Below, piece by piece: positions 38,061 to 47,284 of a stretch of 64,000 nt of DNA; positions within the stretch are counted from its first letter, which is position 1, and every line of letters starts with the position of its first letter. The notes beneath the pieces are model-generated. The model was given only the letters and a program-made list of their open reading frames with translations, was not told the DNA's origin and did not search any database. This DNA comes from Bacillus kexueae. GTDB taxonomy: Bacteria; Bacillota; Bacilli; Bacillales; Aeribacillaceae. Made by a program: the position numbers and the translations under genes. The DNA lies in NCBI RefSeq assembly GCF_022809095.1, contig NZ_JALAZE010000007.1, positions 81,658 through 145,657 of the forward strand, in the 5' to 3' direction.

Positions 38061-39212
38061 TCACATCTTACGCACATCAAGGAAAAAATATCCTGTTAAA
38101 AATAGAGCCATTGCAAAGGACAGCATTAAAACTATGCTATATTGACCTGTTAAACCGTTTGCTTTAACAGTCTGCTCTACAGGCTTCTCATCATCCTTTT
38201 CGACGATCGAGAGTGCGATTTTTTTAATTAGACGTTCACCTTCACCAATAATGGAAAGTTCGCCGCTTTCGTCAATGAGTTCTTCTATTACTTCCTGTCT
38301 CTTTTTCGTATAAGATAACTCATCTTTAAGCTCATACTGTTGGTCCATGTTTACCTCATATTTCGTACCTGCTTCAATCGATACAGTTTCAAATCCATTT
38401 AAGCTGTAATTGAGTAGTGAAATCGTATCATTATAAGCGATTCTACTAGATTCAGCTTTAAGAGTTACAACAATTACATCAATCCAGTCGTTTTTTGCAG
38501 TAGTTACAAGTGTGTGGCCAGATTCACTAACAAACCCTGTTTTCCCCCCTGTAACATAAGGGAAGGAGGAATCAATTAATAATTTATGATGATTTATAAT
38601 CGTTGTATCCCACGACTCACCATCCCACGGTAGCTCTTTCATTTGAAAGATTTGGCGAAAAGTTTGATTTTGCATAGCATATTGTGTGATTTGAGCCATA
38701 TCATATGCTGTCGTTTGGTGATCTTCATCAAATAACCCACTTGGATTGACAAAATGGGTATCCGTGACCCCAATGACTTCCTTTAAATAATCGTTTATTT
38801 CATCTGAGAAGGCTTCGACACTTCCGTTTAGGTGCTCCGCTATCGCAATGGCTGCATCATTCCCTGAATTAATGACCATTCCTTTTATGAGCTTGTCGAG
38901 TGTAACAACTTCTCCTTCTTCTAAATAGACTCTTGTACCATCCGCATTTCTCGCCCGTTCTGATACGGTCACTAAATCATTTAAATTCCCGTTTTCAATC
39001 GCATATATCGCCGTTGCAATTTTCGTAATGCTGGCCGGATACATTTGTTCATTCGCATTTTTCTCGTAAAGAACATCTCCACTTTTAGCGTCCATCACAA
39101 TGGCTGATTCACTTTGAATACTTATTTCGTCGTTCGCATACACGGATGAATATGGTTGTCCTATCGACAAAGCCGCTAAGAAGCAGAGAATTGAAACTAA
39201 TAAACGGTTCAT
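38061..39212 (-). CDS. D-alanyl-D-alanine carboxypeptidase (S11/PBP5 family)
   Basis: A 383-residue penicillin-binding protein that trims the terminal D-alanine of peptidoglycan. The signal peptide covers about residues 1-26; the three catalytic motifs are S61xxK64 (SITK), S115-G-N117 and K223-T-G225. A PBP5-like C-terminal domain follows and the protein ends in a membrane helix (LSFAMALFLTGYFF) rather than the usual amphipathic anchor. ATG at 39212 with AAAGGTGA upstream; a GTG at 39221 is less well spaced. B. subtilis has several paralogues (DacA, DacB, DacF); I cannot assign one. Confidence 0.87.
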   Translation of the reverse strand: MNRLLVSILCFLAALSIGQPYSSVYANDEISIQSESAIVMDAKSGDVLYEKNANEQMYPASITKIATAIYAIENGNLNDLVTVSERARNADGTRVYLEEGEVVTLDKLIKGMVINSGNDAAIAIAEHLNGSVEAFSDEINDYLKEVIGVTDTHFVNPSGLFDEDHQTTAYDMAQITQYAMQNQTFRQIFQMKELPWDGESWDTTIINHHKLLIDSSFPYVTGGKTGFVSESGHTLVTTAKNDWIDVIVVTLKAESSRIAYNDTISLLNYSLNGFETVSIEAGTKYEVNMDQQYELKDELSYTKKRQEVIEELIDESGELSIIGEGERLIKKIALSIVEKDDEKPVEQTVKANGLTGQYSIVLMLSFAMALFLTGYFFLDVRKM

Positions 39213-39686
39213 CCCATTCACCTTTCGTCATTCGTCTGTTACTCATCATATCGTTAAAATTCGCCTAGTTGACGAACTCCTGATCAATTGTTAAAAAACT
39301 GTTTGTTTCTTGCAATCGGTCTGAAACATACACTATATTTATCGGAAATATTCCCCAAGTTTTAAGCGTTTATATCATTTTTGACGAAGGTGATTCTTGA
39401 CTAGATTTGCTTGTAAATGAGGAGGGGAAAAGTGCTTTCTGGAGGAAAGATACCGGTTTTCTCTATATCGATTTAGAATGAAAGGAAGGTAGCGGCTAAT
39501 CCTTCTGGGACAACACAAGCTTACAAGTTGAAATACTATTAGAAAAGCGGAGTTGACTGCCCAGTGTTGTACGAAGGAGAGATACTCCCGCACTAAAAAT
39601 AGCAGTTATCGACTTATCGTAGTTCACTAGTTGCTAAGACAAACCTTTCCTAAGGAAATCCTCCGCCACGGAAATGAACCATTTTA
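39213..39686. other. Intergenic region without a recognised gene
   Basis: No supported gene in nearly 500 bases. A 72-codon minus-strand frame (39375-39593) has no family resemblance or good start. On the plus strand, stretches such as NPSGTTQAYKLKYY and SGVDCPVLYEGEILPH are interrupted by stops and may be remains of older coding DNA. Repeat A copy 5 follows. Confidence 0.4.
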
Positions 39687-39987
39687 TAAGAAACATACAT
39701 GATTTTACACTCACACCCCGGACATGAAAATTTATTCTCCCCGGGGTTTCCTTTCTACCATCTACCTATCATGATCTTTCATTCAGCTCATAGGTAATTT
39801 TTATTTTCACAGAAAAAGCGCAAAGCGCAAGTCCTTAGGCGAAGGGCGCTGGAGGACCTGCGAGGAGGCTTCCGTCGCCACACCAGGGCCGAAGCGACCC
39901 GAGCCGATGGCGCTTGGAGCTAGACACCAAAAAAACTGTAATGAGAATAATTTAACACTTTATTGCACTTAAACTTTCTGTAACAAT
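39687..39987 (+). repeat. Interspersed repeat A, copy 5 (composite form)
   Basis: Module at 39687-39812 (TAAGAAACATACATG ... ATTTTCACAG), core and tail to 39987. Inside the module CCCCGG and CCGGGG pair around a 19-base loop followed by GTTTCC. The tail ends at the tcyP terminator. Confidence 0.93.
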
Positions 39988-39989
39988 GA

Positions 39990-40022
39990 AGAAAGAGGCT
40001 GTACTTTTTGGACAGCCCCTAT
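39990..40022 (-). terminator. Intrinsic terminator of tcyP
   Basis: GGGGCTGT and ACAGCCTC pair around CCAAAAAGT, followed by TTTCTTC on the minus strand. Confidence 0.8.
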
Positions 40023-40025
40023 CTC

Positions 40026-41408
40026 TCAGGCTTCTATATGACCTGTATGATTATACACTTCTTGATTTATTTCTCCCGTTGCTTTGCTAGTTAAGACGCC
40101 TGCTGTCATTGCTCCACTCACATTTACTGCTGTTCGTCCCATATCGATCAGTGGCTCGACCGAAATTAATAGGCCAGCGAGCGCGACAGGAAGATTCAAT
40201 GTTGATAGAACTAGCAATGCTGCGAATGTAGCTCCTCCACCAACACCCGCAACTCCGAATGAACTAATGGCTACCACAGCGATAAGAGTAGCGATAAACG
40301 TTGGCGTAAACGGATCAACCCCTACTGTTGGAGCAATCATGACTGCTAACATAGCTGGATATACACCTGCACATCCATTTTGTCCTATTGATAATCCAAA
40401 TGATGCCGAAAAGTTTGCGATTCCTTCAGACACCCCTAATTCCGATGTTTGTGTTTTTACGTTAAGCGGAAGTGTACCTGCACTCGAACGTGATGTAAAA
40501 GCAAACGTTAAAACTGGGACAATTTTCTTCACATACGTTATCGGGTTTAAACCAGAAATCGTCAAAAGAAGTAAATGAATAAGAAACATAATTGCAAGTG
40601 CAACATAAGATGCAAGGACAAACTTTCCAAGCTTCATTATCGCTTCAAAATCACTTAGTGCCACCGTTCTCGTCATAATGGCTAATACACCATATGGAGT
40701 CAAACGTAAAATGATTGTTACGACCCTCATCATAATAGCATGAAGGGATTCCACAAGCTTTTCAAACAGTTCCGCTTGATCTGGTTGCTTCCTTTTTACC
40801 CCTAAGTATGCTATCCCGACAATAATGGTGAAAATCACAACTGCAATGGTAGAAGTAGATCGTGCTCCTGTTAAATCGAAAAACGGATTACCCGGTAACA
40901 ATTCGAGCATCTTTTCAGGTAAAGACATATCCTCAATTCCAACCAACTTCTCCTCTAATTGTTGACCTCTGACGACCTCAGATTCTCCTTGCTCAATTTC
41001 TATCGCTTCTAAGTTAAATGCAGCCGTAGTTATGATCCCAACTGCCGCTGCAACCGCGGTCGTTCCGACTAAGATTCCAATGATAAGAGTACTAATCTTT
41101 CCTAATTGATTGGATAATTTCACTTTTGTAAATGCAGATAAAATCGATATAAAAACTAACGGCATGACAATCATCTGCAAAAACTTCATATACCCGACAC
41201 CAATTAAATTAAACCATTCAACTGATGTGTTTAATACTTCTGAGGACGTTCCATAAGCTAGTTGAAGAATAAAACCAAATGCGATTCCGACTGCTAAAGC
41301 TAAGAAAACACGTTTCGCAAAAGAAACATGCTTCTTCTGTAAATAAAAAAGACCTCCCACAATGAGGAGCATAACAACGATGTTTAAAATAACAAAAAGT
41401 ACATTCAT
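40026..41408 (-). CDS. tcyP: TcyP, L-cystine symporter
   Basis: A 460-residue SDF-fold transporter matching B. subtilis TcyP along its length: KKHVSFAKRVF, KFLQMIVMPLVFISILSAF, FAFTSRSSAGTLPL and GQNGCAGVYPAML. It imports cystine for sulfur supply. GGAG lies 10 bases before the ATG at 41408; a TTG two codons upstream is an alternative. It has its own strong promoter and terminator. No riboswitch was seen before it. Confidence 0.9.
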   Translation of the reverse strand: MNVLFVILNIVVMLLIVGGLFYLQKKHVSFAKRVFLALAVGIAFGFILQLAYGTSSEVLNTSVEWFNLIGVGYMKFLQMIVMPLVFISILSAFTKVKLSNQLGKISTLIIGILVGTTAVAAAVGIITTAAFNLEAIEIEQGESEVVRGQQLEEKLVGIEDMSLPEKMLELLPGNPFFDLTGARSTSTIAVVIFTIIVGIAYLGVKRKQPDQAELFEKLVESLHAIMMRVVTIILRLTPYGVLAIMTRTVALSDFEAIMKLGKFVLASYVALAIMFLIHLLLLTISGLNPITYVKKIVPVLTFAFTSRSSAGTLPLNVKTQTSELGVSEGIANFSASFGLSIGQNGCAGVYPAMLAVMIAPTVGVDPFTPTFIATLIAVVAISSFGVAGVGGGATFAALLVLSTLNLPVALAGLLISVEPLIDMGRTAVNVSGAMTAGVLTSKATGEINQEVYNHTGHIEA

Positions 41409-41448
41409 ATCCAATCCGCTCCTTTATTTCAAATTTTTGATAAGTGAT

Positions 41449-41477
41449 ACTATATTATAATTAATCCTATAAGTCAA
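41449..41477 (-). promoter_or_regulatory. SigA-type promoter of tcyP
   Basis: TTGACT, a 17-base spacer, TATAGT on the minus strand, about 40 bases upstream of the tcyP start. Confidence 0.75.
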
Positions 41478-41521
41478 CTATGATTTATAATCTCATTTAT
41501 CCTAATTTTCCATTTCCAGAA

Positions 41522-41560
41522 AAGAAGGGTGTAAGAATACTCCTTCTCACACCCAAAATT
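41522..41560 (-). terminator. Intrinsic terminator of the BASS transporter gene
   Basis: GGGTGTGAGAAGG and CTTACACCC-type arms pair around AGTATT, followed by TTCTTTTC on the minus strand. Confidence 0.78.
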
Positions 41561-41565
41561 TTAAA

Positions 41566-42525
41566 TTATGATTTCACACTGACATCTGTTCTTATTTCTT
41601 CCCTTTGCTTCCTTCCCCACCATGTCGCCAATATCGGTCCCGAAATATTATGCCATACACTAAAAAGAGCACTCGGAACAGCAGCTAATGGTGAAAAATG
41701 AGCACCCGCTAAAGCAGCGCCTAGTCCTGAGTTTTGCATTCCTACTTCAATGGAAACGGCTTTTTGAGCAGGTATATTCATTTTCAATAGTCGTGCCAGC
41801 CAATACCCACAAAGCAAACCAAGGCCATTATGTAAAATAACGATTAAAAATAATAGCAAGCCACTCTCAATGATCTTTTCTTTACTTAATCCAATAACTG
41901 CGGCAACAATGAGAACGATGGAAAGAACAGAAACAAGTGGCAATACGGAGATCGCATTTTCAACTTGCTTGGAAAAAAGAATTTTTACTACAAGTCCAAG
42001 AATGATTGGGACAAGTACAATCTTAACAATGGACATAAATAAACTACTAGCTGAAATCGGTAACCATTTACTAGCTAATGCCCAAATTAAAAAGGGTGTA
42101 ACGAACGGAGCTAACAACGTGGATACCGTTGTTATTGCTACTGATAATGCCGTATTCCCTCTAGCTAGGTACGTGATCACATTCGAAGCAGTCCCACCTG
42201 GACAACACCCAACTAAAATGACTCCAGCTGCTACTTCTGGTGGTAACGAAAACGATATAGCCAAAATAAAGGCTAATAGTGGCATTACAGTAAATTGAGC
42301 AAGTACCCCAATTGCCACATGTTTAGGGTGCTTGAACACCGCAGTAAAGTCAGACACTTTCAATGTCATACCCATCCCAAACATAATGACCCCGAGAAGC
42401 AATGGGATGTGGGGAGCCACCCATGTAAAGGATTCAGGTAATAAGAAGCCAAGAATCGCAAATAATAAGACCCAAATAGCAAACGTGTTCCCGACAAATT
42501 GGCTTACTTTCGCAAACATCTTCAC
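41566..42525 (-). CDS. Bile acid:sodium symporter (BASS) family transporter
   Basis: A 319-residue membrane protein of the BASS family, similar to B. subtilis YocS. Ten or so helices; MFGMGMTLKVSDF, GCCPGGTASNVITYLARGN (crossover and sodium-site region) and VGMQNSGLGAALA are typical. GTG start after AAGGAGGTG. Bacterial members carry pantoate, ketoacids or other organic anions, so the name does not fix the substrate. Monocistronic, with its own terminator. Confidence 0.85.
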   Translation of the reverse strand: MKMFAKVSQFVGNTFAIWVLLFAILGFLLPESFTWVAPHIPLLLGVIMFGMGMTLKVSDFTAVFKHPKHVAIGVLAQFTVMPLLAFILAISFSLPPEVAAGVILVGCCPGGTASNVITYLARGNTALSVAITTVSTLLAPFVTPFLIWALASKWLPISASSLFMSIVKIVLVPIILGLVVKILFSKQVENAISVLPLVSVLSIVLIVAAVIGLSKEKIIESGLLLFLIVILHNGLGLLCGYWLARLLKMNIPAQKAVSIEVGMQNSGLGAALAGAHFSPLAAVPSALFSVWHNISGPILATWWGRKQREEIRTDVSVKS

Positions 42526-42662
42526 TTGTTAACACCTCCTTAAATTACCAATGATTATACAAAATTTATTTAATTTTTCAAAATATTTTTTAAATAATTT
42601 GACTTTATTGGTAAAAATGAAGATTTAACAAACCTTAAACATTCTCTATCTTAGAACAGAAA

Positions 42663-42702
42663 AAGGATGCTCACCACGAATTATTCAGGTGAGCATCCCT
42701 AT
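42663..42702 (-). terminator. Intrinsic terminator of fumC
   Basis: GGATGCTCACC and GGTGAGCATCC form an 11-bp stem around a 12-base loop, followed by TTTTTCTG on the minus strand. Confidence 0.9.
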
Positions 42703-42717
42703 AGAGAACTAAGAAAA

Positions 42718-44109
42718 TTACTCCACTCTCGATTCAATCATCTGTTCTAGCTTGACGATTTGGTCAAACTCCTCCTCCGTTAGTAGTTGCAATTTGTTTG
42801 CGGCTTCCTTTAATGAAATGCCATGTTCATAGGCTTCCTTAGCAATTTTTGCAGCCTTCTCATAACCGATATGCGGGTTTAAAGCCGTTACTAACATTAA
42901 CGAATTTTCAACATAATGTTGGGTGACTTCTTCATTCACTTGCAATCCCTTTATACAATGATCATGGAAAGAACGCATACCATCTGCTAACAAGCGAATG
43001 GATTGGATAACATTATATACAATGACCGGTTTAAAAACGTTCAATTGAAAGTTCCCTTGACTTGCCGCAAACCCGACGGTTGCATCATTCCCCATAACTT
43101 GAGCTGCAATCATCGTTACAGCTTCACTTTGTGTTGGATTGACTTTTCCTGGCATGATAGAGCTTCCAGGCTCGTTTGCTGGTATTTTCATTTCACCAAT
43201 TCCACACCTTGGTCCACTCGCTAACCAACGAATATCATTAGCGATTTTCATTAAATCAGCAGCCAGTGCCTTTAATGCACCATGGGCAAAAACTAATTCA
43301 TCATGACTTGTCAACGCATGAAATTTATTTGGAGAAGTTTTAAACGTTTCATTGGTTAGTCGACTGATTTCCTCACATACTTTCATTCCAAACAATGGAT
43401 GGGTATTTAAACCTGTTCCAACCGCGGTACCACCGATGGCTAAATGTCGTAAATGATTCATACTTTCCTTAATCATCTTTTCGTTAACGTCTAACATATG
43501 AATCCAACCGCTAATTTCTTGTCCAACCGTTAATGGAGTAGCATCTTGAAGATGTGTGCGACCAATTTTAATGATTGCTTTATATTCCTCTTTTTTCTGT
43601 TCCAACGTTTGAATAAGTCTTTTGATTTCTGGTAAGAGTTCCTCTTTTAACATAAGGACAACAGCAACGTGCATAGCGGTAGGAAATGTATCATTGGAAC
43701 TTTGCCCCATATTCACATCGTCATTAGGATGTACTCGAATGGAGAGCTTCTCCTTTTTTAATTGTTTGTTACAAATATGTGCGATCACTTCATTTACGTT
43801 CATATTCGTCTGTGTCCCACTCCCTGTTTGCCATACAGAGAGTGGGAATTGTTCATCCAGTTTCCCTTGAATAATTTGATCACATGCGTTTATCATCACT
43901 TCTGCTTTTTTCCGTGTAAACTTTCCTAATTCTCCGTTTACCTTTGCTGCACTTTTTTTGATTAAAGCATAAGCATAGATCACTTCAATAGGCATTTTTT
44001 CGAGACCTATTTTAAAATTTTTTCGACTCCGTTCCGTCTGTGCTCCCCACATATTTTGTGACTCAACTCTGATTTCACCCATCGTATCGCGTTCTATACG
44101 GAATGACAT
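42718..44109 (-). CDS. fumC: Class II fumarase
   Basis: A 463-residue enzyme interconverting fumarate and malate in the TCA cycle. The class II fumarase/aspartase signature [11 protein letters not shown], the [10 protein letters not shown] and [13 protein letters not shown] loops and [10 protein letters not shown] are present. FumC/CitG length and the start [11 protein letters not shown]...WGAQTERS favour fumarase over aspartase. AGGAGGG precedes the ATG. Confidence 0.92.
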   Translation of the reverse strand: MSFRIERDTMGEIRVESQNMWGAQTERSRKNFKIGLEKMPIEVIYAYALIKKSAAKVNGELGKFTRKKAEVMINACDQIIQGKLDEQFPLSVWQTGSGTQTNMNVNEVIAHICNKQLKKEKLSIRVHPNDDVNMGQSSNDTFPTAMHVAVVLMLKEELLPEIKRLIQTLEQKKEEYKAIIKIGRTHLQDATPLTVGQEISGWIHMLDVNEKMIKESMNHLRHLAIGGTAVGTGLNTHPLFGMKVCEEISRLTNETFKTSPNKFHALTSHDELVFAHGALKALAADLMKIANDIRWLASGPRCGIGEMKIPANEPGSSIMPGKVNPTQSEAVTMIAAQVMGNDATVGFAASQGNFQLNVFKPVIVYNVIQSIRLLADGMRSFHDHCIKGLQVNEEVTQHYVENSLMLVTALNPHIGYEKAAKIAKEAYEHGISLKEAANKLQLLTEEEFDQIVKLEQMIESRVE

Positions 44110-44174
44110 GCTTTCCCTCCTATTCGACCGTTTATAATACTATTTCCCTTAAAGGTTGAAATAAACGGCTCTCC

Positions 44175-44738
44175 TTAGGAATGGTTAGAAACAGTATGCT
44201 CAATAATGGGTCCCGTCCATTCAGTTGATAAGAAGAACAAAATGAATAACAACAGCAATCCTATCGGATGAAAAAGAAGAAATCGTATATATTTCGGAAA
44301 GGTTACATGTAACTCTTCTTTAAAAATCGCCATTAACAACAAAAAGACAACGAGCTGAATGATTAACATCATTTTGATCATAGAATCGTAATAAAAAGGA
44401 TGAAGCATTTCCCCCGTCATCGCCCCCATCATTCCGCCCATGATACCTGCTAAAAAACCCTCCAATACGGCCGCAACATGAAAAAGTCTCCCAAAAAAGA
44501 ACCCCACTACCACTCCAGTAATCATTCCCAAAAACGTTGCACTTAAAAAATTGAAATAAGGCAGTAAACTGGCGATTAATCCAACTAACAGTCCGGTGCA
44601 CATCGCATATGCCATCGCAATCACCATACCGAGCATCTGAGATAGTCCTTTGTAACGATGCAATAACATAAAAGAACTCACAAGAAATGTACCGCTCAAT
44701 AATAGCATCCAAGTTAACGCAATCGTTATCTTGTTCAC
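44175..44738 (-). CDS. Glycine- and methionine-rich membrane protein, unknown function
   Basis: I do not recognise this gene. The 187-residue product has about five hydrophobic segments and a glycine-zipper stretch (EGFLAGIMGGMMGAMTGEML, about residues 93-112). The start is unsure: the GTG at 44738 lies inside the AGGGGGTG that would serve as its ribosome site, and an ATG ten codons in has none. It is alone between fumC and the zinc-sparing genes. Confidence 0.6.
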   Translation of the reverse strand: MNKITIALTWMLLLSGTFLVSSFMLLHRYKGLSQMLGMVIAMAYAMCTGLLVGLIASLLPYFNFLSATFLGMITGVVVGFFFGRLFHVAAVLEGFLAGIMGGMMGAMTGEMLHPFYYDSMIKMMLIIQLVVFLLLMAIFKEELHVTFPKYIRFLLFHPIGLLLLFILFFLSTEWTGPIIEHTVSNHS

Positions 44739-44937
44739 CCCCTACAGGATTTCCTACCATATATGTATTACAAGCTTTTTCCTCACAGAACGAATAATAA
44801 GAAGGGTACACGTTATTCAATTCATTAGCTTTCCCATCCAAAACGATACAAGCTCTCATAATCTATAACATATTAAAAAGAAGGGGGTAATCAACTCTAC
44901 AGAAAAGGATTTGTTATCTAACGTAAAGTGCCGTTGT

Positions 44938-44983
44938 AACAAAAAGAGGATACCCATTATGTGAAGGAATGGCATCCTCTTAC
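44938..44983 (-). terminator. Intrinsic terminator of the zagA-rpmG operon
   Basis: AAGAGGATGCCATT and AATGGGTATCCTCTT form a long stem followed by TTTTGTT on the minus strand. Confidence 0.88.
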
Positions 44984-44992
44984 TTGTTCTCT

Positions 44993-45142
44993 TTATTTAG
45001 TTTCTCTGTGAAGCGTGTGGCGTTTTAATCTCGGACTATATTTTTTAAGTTCCAAACGCTCAGGATGAGTTCGTTTATTCTTTGTCGTGATGTAGTTTTT
45101 GTCACCTGTTTCTGTACATGCTAAAGTTACTTTTACGCGCAT
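44993..45142 (-). CDS. rpmG: Ribosomal protein L33, zinc-independent paralogue
   Basis: A 49-residue ribosomal protein ([16 protein letters not shown] start, [17 protein letters not shown] end). It lacks the two CxxC pairs of zinc-binding L33; only C9 remains. Such C-minus paralogues replace the zinc form under zinc starvation. GAGGG precedes the ATG. It lies 43 bases after the CobW-family gene, in a unit with Zur boxes. Confidence 0.93.
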   Translation of the reverse strand: MRVKVTLACTETGDKNYITTKNKRTHPERLELKKYSPRLKRHTLHRETK

Positions 45143-45185
45143 TCTAGTTCCCTCTTTTCATAAATATTTTTGTTATTAAGATATC

Positions 45186-46376
45186 TTACTGTTTCTCTAC
45201 AAATGGTGGAAGTGGATCACGGAAAGTCGACCAATCCACTTCCATTTCTTCATCTGTTAGCAAACAGCGGTCTAATGTTTCTTCAATCTCTTGTCGATTC
45301 ATATCAATTCCAATAAAGACGAGCTCTGTCATGCGATCCCCATACTCTGGATCCCATTTCTGTTTCAAAGTTTCATCTTCGTTCATAAATTGTTCTCTTT
45401 CTTCTTCCGTATACTCTGCCACCCATTCTCCGGCTGCTTCAATCATAATTGAGGGTCCTGCTTGTGAAAGGAGTCCTGCGAGATGATTTCTTGTAGCGAG
45501 CCAGAAAAATCCTTTCGCTCTCACTATATCAACTGGCCAATCTTCTAACCAAGCCATCCACCTTTCTGGATGAAACGGTTTTCGACGGCGATAAACGAAG
45601 GAAGAAATTCCGTACTCCTCTGTTTCTGGTGTATGCTCTTCATTTAATTCTTTGATCCAACCAGCACTTTGGCTAGCTTTTTCAAAGTCAAATCGATGTG
45701 TATTTAATACATCATCAAGTGATACACGCCCAAAGCTACACTCCACAATTTTTGCATCTGGGTTTAATTTTTGGATAACGGCATTTAATTCCGCTAAGCT
45801 TTCTTGATCAACTAAGTCAGCTTTATTCAAAAGAATGACGTCCGCAAATTCAATTTGATCAATTAACAAATCTACTACTTCTCGTGTATCATATTCATCT
45901 GCCCCTTGCTTTCTGTCAACAAGTGTTTCACCAGAGGCAAAGTCATGCCAAAATCGATTTGCGTCTACTACTGTTACCATCGTATCTAAACGACAATGGC
46001 TTGGAAGATTGATTTGTAACTGCTCATCAACATATGTAAACGTCTGAGCTACTGGAATTGGCTCCGAAATGCCGGTTGATTCAATAACGATATAATCAAT
46101 ATCTCCAGCCTTGACTAATCGCTCCACTTCAATCATTAAATCTTCTCGTAGCGTACAGCATATACAACCATTTTGAAGCTCGACCATTTTCTCCTCTGTA
46201 CGGGAGAAAGCTCCATTTTTGATTAATGATGCGTCAATGTTTACTTCGCTCATATCATTGACAATTACAGCAATTTTTTTATTCTCACGATTCGCTAAAA
46301 TATGATTTAACAACGTTGTCTTACCAGAACCTAAATAGCCACTCAATACGGTAACTGGAACTCGGGTATCTCTCAA
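45186..46376 (-). CDS. zagA: CobW/COG0523 GTPase, ZagA/YciC-like zinc metallochaperone
   Basis: A 396-residue GTPase of the CobW family. Walker [10 protein letters not shown] (about residues 12-20), the metal-binding CxCC in [11 protein letters not shown], and NKADL are visible. The C-terminal CobW domain follows. In B. subtilis ZagA (YciC) delivers zinc to folate synthesis under zinc starvation. I chose the TTG at 46376 with GGAGG 7 bases upstream; the frame runs on to 46403 over a Zur box. First gene before the zinc-free L33. Confidence 0.9.
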   Translation of the reverse strand: MRDTRVPVTVLSGYLGSGKTTLLNHILANRENKKIAVIVNDMSEVNIDASLIKNGAFSRTEEKMVELQNGCICCTLREDLMIEVERLVKAGDIDYIVIESTGISEPIPVAQTFTYVDEQLQINLPSHCRLDTMVTVVDANRFWHDFASGETLVDRKQGADEYDTREVVDLLIDQIEFADVILLNKADLVDQESLAELNAVIQKLNPDAKIVECSFGRVSLDDVLNTHRFDFEKASQSAGWIKELNEEHTPETEEYGISSFVYRRRKPFHPERWMAWLEDWPVDIVRAKGFFWLATRNHLAGLLSQAGPSIMIEAAGEWVAEYTEEEREQFMNEDETLKQKWDPEYGDRMTELVFIGIDMNRQEIEETLDRCLLTDEEMEVDWSTFRDPLPPFVEKQ

Positions 46377-46390
46377 TGTTTTACCTCCAC

Positions 46391-46411
46391 AAATCAAAAT
46401 CATTACGATTT
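46391..46411. promoter_or_regulatory. Zur box 1 (proximal to zagA)
   Basis: Minus strand AAATCGTAATGATTTTGATTT (one base dropped here would still match) fits the Zur consensus AAATCGTAATNATTACGATT at all but two positions. It lies 15-35 bases before the TTG start. Confidence 0.82.
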
Positions 46412-46587
46412 AATCAATGCAACACCTCTTTTGAAGAAGGCTATTTTAATAAGGAAACCCTCTACTACGCTCTAGACACTTGAGTCAAAGTCGCTCCATT
46501 ACATAGAGAGAAATGACCTTGAACAATGTCTTAAAAACAGCCATCTTCTTATAGAAAAGAGCTTTAAAGAAAAGAAATTCCAGTAAC

Positions 46588-46608
46588 AAATCGTAATCAT
46601 TACGAATT
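46588..46608. promoter_or_regulatory. Zur box 2 (distal)
   Basis: AAATCGTAATCATTACGAAT is a near-perfect Zur palindrome (TCGTAAT-C-ATTACGA). It lies about 210 bases before zagA and 160 before fbpA. Confidence 0.88.
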
Positions 46609-46732
46609 AAATTTTATGAAACTTTTCTTCATTTTGCAAGTATTAATAATAGAACTTCCTCATTTTTTTCAATTACGTAACAATTCGGCAAGAAACCTTT
46701 ACTTCCAAAGAAAAATACATATACTTATAGAT

Positions 46733-46751
46733 AATGATAATCATTATCATT
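46733..46751. promoter_or_regulatory. Fur box upstream of fbpA
   Basis: AATGATAATCATTATCATT is an exact 7-1-7 Fur site (TGATAAT-C-ATTATCA) 16 bases before the fbpA ATG. A promoter TTCCAA, 17 bases, TATAGA lies just upstream, so repression by Fur-Fe(II) is expected. Confidence 0.93.
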
Positions 46752-46766
46752 AAAAGGGTGATTCAA

Positions 46767-46943
46767 ATGACTTCAAATTTACGAATAGCAATCGAAAAGC
46801 GAAAAGAATATATCATTCAAAAACTCATTCAATTCGATATTTATAAAAAAGGACAAAAACATTTATACGAGCTCACGTTGTCTGAACTGGAGGATTTATA
46901 CGAGAAATGGATTGTTCAACGTCAACCATTCTCTACTCCTTAA
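46767..46943 (+). CDS. fbpA: Fur-regulated basic protein FbpA-like
   Basis: A 58-residue basic protein of the FbpA family: AIEKRKEYIIQKLIQFDIYK then LYELTLSELEDLYEKW. In B. subtilis FbpA, FbpB and FbpC act with the small RNA FsrA in the iron-sparing response. The ATG at 46767 follows AAGGGTG; an in-frame ATG inside the Fur box is not used. The perfect Fur box upstream supports the assignment. Confidence 0.87.
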   Translation: MTSNLRIAIEKRKEYIIQKLIQFDIYKKGQKHLYELTLSELEDLYEKWIVQRQPFSTP

Positions 46944-46971
46944 AAGAATGGAAATAAGGTTATCTTTTATT

Positions 46972-47020
46972 TAAAGAGCTTGGGAAAGCTAGAACAATTG
47001 TCTTTCTCAAGCTCTTTTCT
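46972..47020 (+). terminator. Intrinsic terminator of fbpA
   Basis: AAAGAGCTTGGGAAAG and CTTTCTCAAGCTCTTTT pair around a 13-base loop. Confidence 0.8.
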
Positions 47021-47154
47021 CAAATCAAAGTAATAGATAGGTATTCTTTCATAAGGCATTGAATATTTTGATCAACATCCAAAAATTCAGTGCCTATGTT
47101 CTATATTACGCTTACTCATTTCTACCCTTGATACATTACCAACTGGAATTTGAA

Positions 47155-47283
47155 TTAGTTGGCAATACACGATGATTGTGCAGTTTCATGTGCAGGAATA
47201 AAGTAAACTCCCCTTCTTAGCTAAAACTTTAATAATTGCGTAAATACCGTCTCCAGCATATTCAGTTTCAATCATCTGAACAA
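47155..47283 (-). pseudogene. Possible decayed coding remnant
   Basis: On the minus strand right after the PepSY gene, one frame reads MIETEYAGDGIYAIIKVLA, and after a one-base shift at GGGG the next reads VYFIPAHETAQSSCIAN then stop. Together they look like the C-terminal part of a protein broken by a single-base insertion. No family recognised, no start signal. The rest of 47021-47154 shows nothing. Confidence 0.22.
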
Positions 47284-47284
47284 T

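Noticed and set aside
44320..44859. 179-codon minus-strand frame overlapping the membrane protein at 44175
   Set aside because: Hydrophilic, cysteine-rich and of odd composition; it is another frame of the real membrane gene and has no start signal.
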